From an uncultured Acetobacterium sp. (GTDB lineage Bacteria > Bacillota > Clostridia > Eubacteriales > Eubacteriaceae): 64,000 nucleotides of DNA. The DNA is taken from contig NZ_OY760905.1 of assembly GCF_963664135.1 (NCBI RefSeq), positions 4,020,677 to 4,084,676 of the forward strand. The letters run 5' to 3'. The position numbers were made by a program, and so were the translations under genes. Position 1 is the first letter of the stretch. Every line of letters begins with the position of its first letter. Below are positions 52,745 through 61,900 of this stretch, one piece after another. The notes under the pieces were generated by a model. That model worked only from the letters and a program-made list of their open reading frames with translations. It ran no database searches and was not told where the DNA came from.

Positions 52745-52756
52745 TCTTTATATAAT
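52729..52756 (+). promoter_or_regulatory. Candidate promoter of the giant surface protein
   Basis: TATAAT (52751-52756) with only TTGCTT (52729-52734) as a possible -35, 16 bases apart. The poor -35 inside an inverted repeat suggests an activated, repressed or alternative-sigma promoter. Leader of about 210 nt, containing three micro-ORFs. Confidence 0.5.
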
Positions 52757-52814
52757 AAGGGGAAAAAACTATTGAAATAATAAAAATAAATTAAGTAGAA
52801 GGAGGGATGAAGAA

Positions 52815-52862
52815 ATGATGAGACGAATGCAAAAATGGATTTTAATCGAAAGGAGGGAATAG
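52815..52862 (+). CDS. Leader micro-ORF 1 (15 aa)
   Basis: MMRRMQKWILIERRE, basic with a hydrophobic centre. GGAGGG (52801-52806) is 8 bases before the ATG. The Shine-Dalgarno of micro-ORF 2 lies within its last codons, so translation of the two should be linked. Not a database-scale gene; proposed as a leader peptide. Confidence 0.45.
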   Translation: MMRRMQKWILIERRE

Positions 52863-52864
52863 AC

Positions 52865-52891
52865 ATGCTTAAAATGTTTGAATCAACATAA
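52865..52891 (+). CDS. Leader micro-ORF 2 (8 aa)
   Basis: MLKMFEST with AAAGGAGGG (52849-52857) 7 bases upstream of the ATG, one of the strongest ribosome sites in the window in front of only eight codons. It starts two bases after the stop of micro-ORF 1. Confidence 0.42.
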   Translation: MLKMFEST

Positions 52892-52926
52892 TTTGAGAAG
52901 AAAAATCTAAAGTAGAGAGGTAGTAA

Positions 52927-52980
52927 ATGGTAAGAAAAATGTATTCGAAAAATTATACGGAAGGAGGTATTTATGTTTAA
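52927..52980 (+). CDS. Leader micro-ORF 3 (17 aa)
   Basis: MVRKMYSKNYTEGGIYV with GAGAGGT upstream. It runs through the Shine-Dalgarno of the giant gene and overlaps its first eight bases, so ribosomes finishing it would stop on the next start codon: a translational-coupling arrangement. Confidence 0.45.
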   Translation: MVRKMYSKNYTEGGIYV

Positions 52981-55900
52981 TAAGTTTAGACGGATAATGG
53001 CAATGGTTTTGGTTTTTATGATGTTGTTTCAAATGTCAGGAGTTAATGCAATCGTCGCATACGCGATGGAACCGGATCAAACGTCAGTAGCAGTGGAAAC
53101 GCCAGCAGTGGAAACACCACCAGCAGTGGAAACACCACCAGCAGTGGAAACACCACCAGCAGTGGAAACACCACCAGCAGTGGAAACACCACCAGTAGTG
53201 GAAACACCACCAGTAGTGGAAACACCACCAGCGGTGGAAACACCACCAGCAGTGGTAACACCACCAGTGGCAACACCAGTAATAGCTGATCCGGCAGCCG
53301 AAAAAGCAGCAGCAGATCAAGCAGCAGAAAAAGCAGCGGCAGATCAGGCGGCGGCTGAAAAAGCAGCAGCCGAAAAAGCAGCTGAAATTAAAAAGTTCAA
53401 TGTAAGATTCAATGTCGGATCGCCAGAAAATGGAACAATTGCCGTTGATTTAGCAACAGTAAATCCAGTCAGCTTCACAAAAGAGATTGAGGAAGGTAAA
53501 TCTTTTGCCTTTCGTATTACACCACAAGATGGATACAAAATTTCGAGTGTGAAAGTAGACGGAATCGACGTGGCATCACCAGCAATAAATGCTTATCAAA
53601 TTGATAATATTGCTAAAGAAACCATAATCGACATCGTTATTGACAAAATTCCAGAGTTGAATAATCCAGTTGACAGCGTGACTAAACCTACTGATCCAGT
53701 TGATTCGGGAAATGGGACAGGAACAGTTACACCAGTAACCCCACCGCCATTTCAGATTGAACTGCCAATTGTTGAACCGGAACCTGGCACTTCACCAACG
53801 AAGCCAGAATTGCCTTCAACACCTGTAGATGAGCCTATTGATGTCGTACCAGCAACCAGTGTTGCCGTAGTAGCTGGAGCTAATTCAATATTAGCTGGAA
53901 GTACAACAATTGTTACGGCAACGGTTTTATCTTCAGAACTAATGGATAATTCAGTTACATGGACATCAAGTAATGAAAGTGTGGCTTCGGTATCTGCTGA
54001 TGGAACTGTCACTGGGATTTCTCCAGGGAACACGACAATCACGGCTACAACCAAGAATGGTGTAACAGGTAGTGTAACAGTTATCGTTGCAGCATCAGAA
54101 GATAATAAACCGGTAATAAACCCCGTAGCACCTATTGCGGTAAATGGAGGCAGCTACGAAATTGCGATTGGAGAGGATCCAATTACGATTATCGGACAGA
54201 CCGGAACAGAACATGCCTGGATTGCTGACAATGATAACATCACTGTGTTGACGGATGGCAATATCGCTAATGTCACTGGAACAAAAATAGGAACAGTCAC
54301 TTTAACACATACCTACCAATCAGAAACAAAAGCGACTGTAGAACCTCAAAATCCAGTAAGTGATAGTACGAATGTCAGCCCAACGACAGAAGCAACCAGT
54401 GTGACCGATACAACCCAGACCGACATAATCGAATCTGGAAATAATGTCAGTTACATTGAAACCATAACAGTGGAAGTCAAAGCAGCAAAACCAGAAGTAT
54501 CATTTAAAACCACAGTTAATGGCGTACTTATTACCCTGTTTGCACCAGAAGGAACACTTCCTGAAGGTTCACAGCTTAATGCAGTGGCTATCAACAGCGC
54601 AAGTGTGGAAGGTGCCATTGAAAATGCTGTAAGTGATGATAAAGAAGTCACTGACCTGAAAGCATTTGATATCACCATTCTGGATAAAGATGGAAATGCC
54701 ATTCAACCAACAGGTAACGTTCGGATCACGTTTGCGTCACTTTCTTTGGAAGGCGACCAAATGGAAGCATTTCATGTTACGAATGATTGCGCTTCTGCGG
54801 AATCTCTAGGTATAGGTGGATCAACTTTAGTTGATTTTGAAACAAATCACTTCTCCATTTATGTGGTTGCTGGTATAAATAATCAGGGAAGCGGAAATGG
54901 AAAAACAAGTGATACACCATTTATAATCTATGCTGGACAGTCCATTGATCTACAGAGTGATCTTTTGGGTTCAAATGATAGCACTTGGTCGTTAGCAAAT
55001 GCTGATGATGCTAGTTATATATCAATTCAAAAGACAGACTTTGTAACAGCAAAAGTAACCGGAAATGTTGTAAAACCAGGTGATGGAATCGTCGAAATTA
55101 ATTATAAGGCGAATCCACTGGCAATTGCAGAGAAGTTTTATGTTAAAGTACTTCCAGCACCAGCAGGAAGCACTGATAAAATCATCACTTTCAATGTAGT
55201 ACAGAAAGACACAGCCCAATTGACAGTTAATGGGTCACTTCTAACAGATCTACAGACAGTATTAAAAGACACCAATGAGCTTACGTTTACTGTGACACCA
55301 AGCGAACGTTACTCAGTTACCAGTGTGTTAGTTGGAGGGACAGAACTTACATTATCACCAACGAATATATATACTGTATCTGGTATTACTAGTGACACAA
55401 TTATTACTGTAAAAACAGAAGGTCCTGAAATTCACACAGTTACAATTAACTATTTTTATGCTGAAAGTGCTAACAGTGATTTAAGTGGTACCACTGTTAC
55501 ACAACCATATGTTGCGACACTAAAAGAAGGAGATTCTTATTCAGTAAACTCACCAAATGTGGCGGGTTATACTCCAACCATTAGTGTTGTGAATGGCAGT
55601 ATAGGAACAGAAGATATTACTCAAGAGGTTATCTATCAACCAACAATTGTTCACTATAAGGTTAAACATCTATTTGAAACGTTAAATGGAGGATATACAG
55701 AAAACCCAGCTTTTGAGCAAAACCTAGATGGAAAAACAGGAGATAACACAACAGCTGAACCCATTGATGTTACTAAAAGAGTTGGTTTTATACCTCAAAA
55801 ATTTAGTCAAACTACTATAGCGGCAAATGGAACAACGGTTATCAATATTTACTATAATCGTGAAATTCATAACATTAATTTTCATACAAACGGTGGAAGT

Positions 55901-58900
55901 TATGTAGATACCATTGAAGCCAAATATGGACAATCCGTACAAATTAATGGCACTACCACTCAAATAGGCTATAAATTTGCTGGATGGTTTGCTGATGAAG
56001 CTTTAACAATTCCGATTTCCAACATAGTTATAGAAACTAATGATGTTAATGTCTACGCAAAGTGGACTCCATTAGAGGTTAAATATACTGTTGTTTATTG
56101 GAAAGAAAAAGCTGATGATAGCGGTGGTTATGATTATGATTCTACAGTACAAAAAAATGCAGCAGCCGGATCCACAATTACTGCGATTGCATCAGATAAA
56201 TCTTTTGATAATTTCGTTTTCAAAAAAGCAGATTCCATAACATTGGCAGGTGACGGCACAAGTATTATTAATGTTTACTATGACCGAAAGCTTGTGAAAA
56301 TAACTTTTCAAGTTTATGATTTTCAAGCGAATGTATGGAAAACAGTACAAACTATTCAGCGAAAATACGAACAGCCAGTAATGGATCAATGGCCTTCGGG
56401 TAATTATGCAAGTTACAATTGGCATGTTTCTAAAAACGGAAACTATCCAAGCGGTGCTTGGATAGTATCATTGGAAAAAATGCCTAGCAGTGATCAGACA
56501 TATTATGGAGAATCCGGAGGCAATAATAACTATGAAATCTATTATTGCTTAGAAAACCTCGATCAAAGTTCGACCTCTTTCGATAAAGATTATGGTGGAA
56601 CTAAATATAAGTATAATGGAAATCCGTTTAAGTTCTCTTATTCAAGTGGTGGAGTTGTTATCACAGATGAAGATAAATATCCAATAACGGGTTATACATA
56701 TAAAACTTATACTGATTTTAGTAGTGGTGGCGGTAAAGCGTATCTATATTATACAAGGAATTCATATATTATGGATTTCAATAGTACAGGTGGGAGTAAC
56801 ACTCCAACTACCATTACTGCGAAATATGAAGGGGTGGTAAAAGCTCCAACGACAGTACCAGAAAAAACAGGTTTTACCTTTGATGGATGGTATGACAATC
56901 AGAAGTGTGTTGGGACAGTTTATTCATTTGGTTCAATGCCAGCTCATAATGTATATCTCTATGCAAAATGGAAACCGATACAATACAGAATAACCTTTGA
57001 TGAAAATTATCAAAATGGGAACATTAACTCTGCTTCGGTTGATAACCAAACTACTATTGCGGCAGAACTGGTTCCAGTTCCTGAAAGGGAAGGTTATTTT
57101 TTCGGTGGCTGGTATTCATCAGCTGACTGTTCTGGCAGTCGATTTGATTTCAGTAGACCAATAACGGGAGCGGTTAATCTTTATGCAAAATGGAACGCAA
57201 CCCAGACAAGTTATACGGTTAAGTATTTAAAACCTGATGGAACAAAACTATTTGAACCTAAACTGGTCAGTAGCCAAACTGTCGGGGCAACAGTTACTGA
57301 AATTGCAAAACCTGATACAACAAATCAATTTGTACCAAATGAAACAAGCCAAAGTTGTGTATTAAATGCAAGTGGTAATGAGATAATATTTACATACAAA
57401 TCATTTGAACCGCTTTCATATCAAGTTCGATATGTTACTTTGGACGACAAGGGTACTGCGATTAATCTTTGTGAACCAATATTGGTGACTAATTCAAACC
57501 AAGTTACAGTTACTGAAAAGTATATGGTTTTTGAAGGTTATACTCCAGATGTTTATCAACAAACAAAAACCCTTGAGTATGAGGTAGGTGGAAATGTTGT
57601 AAATAATGTTATTACATTTACCTATACAAAAAATAAAAATGCAGTCTATCATGTGAAGCATTATATTCAGCTTGAAGATATGTCTTATGGGTTAGCAGAG
57701 GATATTCCTTGCGAAGCTACATTGGGTCAATTTGTAAATGCTGGTACTCCGAAAACATATGATGGGCGAACACTAAATTCAAATTTAGGGAAGCTTAGTG
57801 GCACAGTTGTTGCAAATGGGGGACTAGTACTAGAACTATATTATGATTGGAACTATTACAAAGTCAGCTATAATGCAAATAATGAAACAGGGAGTGCCTC
57901 AGAGCAAGCACATATTCGTTATAACTCAAATATTACACTTGCGAGTAACGGATTTGCTGCACCGACTAATACATATTTTAGTGGGTGGAATACAAAATCT
58001 GACGGAACTGGGACAAAGTACCCAGAAAGTGCAACAATATATGGTGTGAAGAATAATGTTACACTATTTGCAAGCTGGGAGCAAAAGAAAGATATTACTA
58101 TAACAGGAGGTACCAAAACTGTTCCGTATAATGGGAATATTCAAACAATTACCGATTATACAAGTTCTGGACTGCCACAAGGTTACAAAGTTGAAGCAAA
58201 CATTAGTGCAAGTGGTACTAATGTAGGTGAATATCTAACTCAATTTAATTCTATTGTAATCAAAGACAGTTTTGGTAATATTGTTACAAACAGATTTAAC
58301 ATTAATAAGATTCAAGGGAAAATCAGCATCACCAAAGCGCCAGCGACGATTGTGATCGATAGCAAGACGAAAGTCTTCGGCACGACAGATCCCGCATTAA
58401 CGGCAGTGGTGGGAGGAATTGTCAACGGCGACAGTCTGGCATACACATTAGACCGGGCTGACGGCGAAACCGTAGGAACCTATGCGATTACAGCAGCAGT
58501 GAAAGCGGAAGAAAACCCGAATTACAGCATTACCGTTACAGAAAACAGCTTAAGCATCACCCCGGCAACGGGCAATGTAGCAACAGCACCAGCGGTAACA
58601 GCCGTTTATGACGGAAAAGGCCATGTACTGACCCCGGGCGCCAGCATTGAAGGATCAACTCCGATGTACAGCGTAAACGGCGGAACAACATGGACTGAAA
58701 CAGCACCAAGCTATACCGATGTGGGAGTATACCCTGTATTAGTGAAGGTAACCAATCCGAACTATGCAGACAGCCCGGCGGTAGAAAGCTCAATCAGCAT
58801 CACCAAAGCGCCAGCGACGATTGTGATCGATAGCAAGACGAAAGTCTTCGGCACGACAGATCCCGCATTAACGGCAGTGGTGGGAGGAACCGTCAACGGC

Positions 58901-61900
58901 GACAGTCTGGCATACACATTAGACCGGGCTGACGGCGAAACCGTAGGAACCTATGCGATTACAGCAGCAGTGAAAGCGGAAGAAAACCCGAATTACAGCA
59001 TTACCGTTACAGAAAACAGCTTAAGCATCACCCCGGCAACGGGCAATGTAGCAACAGCACCAGCGGTAACAGCCGTTTATGACGGAAAAGGCCATGTACT
59101 GACCCCGGGCGCCAGCATTGAAGGATCAACTCCGATGTACAGCGTAAACGGCGGAACAACATGGACTGAAACAGCACCAAGCTATACCGATGTGGGAGTA
59201 TACCCTGTATTAGTGAAGGTAACCAATCCGAACTATGCAGACAGCCCGGCGGTAGAAAGCTCAATCAGCATCACCAAAGCGCCAGCGACGATTGTGATCG
59301 ATAGCAAGACGAAAGTCTTCGGCACGACAGATCCCGCATTAACGGCAGTGGTGGGAGGAACCGTCAACGGCGACAGTCTGGCATACACATTAGACCGGGC
59401 TGACGGCGAAACCGTAGGAACCTATGCGATTACAGCAGCAGTGAAAGCGGAAGAAAACCCGAATTACAGCATTACCGTTACAGAAAACAGCTTAAGCATC
59501 ACCCCGGCAACGGGCAATGTAGCAACAGCACCAGCGGTAACAGCCGTTTATGACGGAAAAGGCCATGTACTGACCCCGGGCGCCAGCATTGAAGGATCAA
59601 CTCCGATGTACAGCGTAAACGGCGGAACAACATGGACTGAAACAGCACCAAGCTATACCGATGTGGGAGTATACCCTGTATTAGTGAAGGTAACCAATCC
59701 GAACTATGCAGACAGCCCGGCGGTAGAAAGCTCAATCAGCATCACCAAAGCGCCAGCGACGATTGTGATCGATAGCAAGACGAAAGTCTTCGGCACGACA
59801 GATCCCGCATTAACGGCAGTGGTGGGAGGAACCGTCAACGGCGACAGTCTGGCATACACATTAGACCGGGCTGACGGCGAAACCGTAGGAACCTATGCGA
59901 TTACAGCAGCAGTGAAAGCGGAAGAAAACCCGAATTACAGCATTACCGTTACAGAAAACAGCTTAAGCATCACCCCGGCAACGGGCAATGTAGCAACAGC
60001 ACCAGCGGTAACAGCCGTTTATGACGGAAAAGGCCATGTACTGACCCCGGGCGCCAGCATTGAAGGATCAACTCCGATGTACAGCGTAAACGGCGGAACA
60101 ACATGGACTGAAACAGCACCAAGCTATACCGATGTGGGAGTATATCCTGTATTAGTGAAGGTAACCAATCCGAACTATGCAGACAGCCCGGCGGTAGAAA
60201 GCTCAATCAGCATCACCAAAGCGCCAGCGACGATTGTGATCGATAGCAAGACGAAAGTCTTCGGCACGACAGATCCCGCATTAACGGCAGTGGTGGGAGG
60301 AATTGTCAACGGCGACAGTCTGGCATACACATTAGACCGGGCTGACGGCGAAACCGTAGGAACCTATGCGATTACAGCAGCAGTGAAAGCGGAAGAAAAC
60401 CCGAATTACAGCATTACCGTTACAGAAAACAGCTTAAGCATCACCCCGGCAACGGGCAATGTAGCAACAGCACCAGCGGTAACAGCCGTTTATGACGGAA
60501 AAGGCCATGTACTGACCCCGGGCGCCAGCATTGAAGGATCAACTCCGATGTACAGCGTAAACGGCGGAACAACATGGACTGAAACAGCACCAAGCTATAC
60601 CGATGTGGGAGTATATCCTGTATTAGTGAAGGTAACCAATCCGAACTATGCAGACAGCCCGGCGGTAGAAAGCTCAATCAGCATCACCAAAGCGCCAGCG
60701 ACGATTGTGATCGATAGCAAGACGAAAGTCTTCGGCACGACAGATCCCGCATTAACGGCAGTGGTGGGAGGAATTGTCAACGGCGACAGCCTGGCATACA
60801 CATTAGACCGGGCTGACGGCGAAACCGTAGGAACCTATGCGATTACAGCAGCAGTGAAAGCGGAAGAAAACCCGAATTACAGCATTACCGTTACAGAAAA
60901 CAGCTTAAGCATCACCCCGGCAACGGGCAATGTAGCAACAGCACCAGCGGTAACAGCCGTTTATGACGGAAAAGGCCATGTACTGACCCCGGGCGCCAGC
61001 ATTGAAGGATCAACTCCGATGTACAGCGTAAACGGCGGAACAACATGGACTGAAACAGCACCAAGCTATACCGATGTGGGAGTATACCCTGTATTAGTGA
61101 AGGTAACCAATCCGAACTATGCAGACAGCCCGGCGGTAGAAAGCTCAATCAGCATCACCAAAGCGCCAGCGACGATTGTGATCGATAGCAAGACGAAAGT
61201 CTTCGGCACGACAGATCCCGCATTAACGGCAGTGGTGGGAGGAACCGTCAACGGCGACAGTCTGGCATACACATTAGACCGGGCTGACGGCGAAACCGTA
61301 GGAACCTATGCGATTACAGCAGCAGTGAAAGCGGAAGAAAACCCGAATTACAGCATTACCGTTACAGAAAACAGCTTAAGCATCACCCCGGCAACGGGCA
61401 ATGTAGCAACAGCACCAGCGGTAACAGCCGTTTATGACGGAAAAGGCCATGTACTGACCCCGGGCGCCAGCATTGAAGGATCAACTCCGATGTACAGCGT
61501 AAACGGCGGAACAACATGGACTGAAACAGCACCAAGCTATACCGATGTGGGAGTATATCCTGTATTAGTGAAGGTAACCAATCCGAACTATGCAGACAGC
61601 CCGGCGGTAGAAAGCTCAATCAGCATCACCAAAGCGCCAGCGACGATTGTGATCGATAGCAAGACGAAAGTCTTCGGCACGACAGATCCCGCATTAACGG
61701 CAGTGGTGGGAGGAACCGTCAACGGCGACAGTCTGGCATACACATTAGACCGGGCTGACGGCGAAACCGTAGGAACCTATGCGATTACAGCAGCAGTGAA
61801 AGCGGAAGAAAACCCGAATTACAGCATTACCGTTACAGAAAACAGCTTAAGCATCACCCCGGCAACGGGCAATGTAGCAACAGCACCAGCGGTAACAGCC

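Noticed and set aside
53043-54054. Minus-strand frames rich in Val/Phe/Pro or Trp/Cys over the VETPPA region and beyond
   Set aside because: Produced by the periodic codons of the 18-bp repeat and the Thr/Val-rich code on the plus strand; no ribosome sites.
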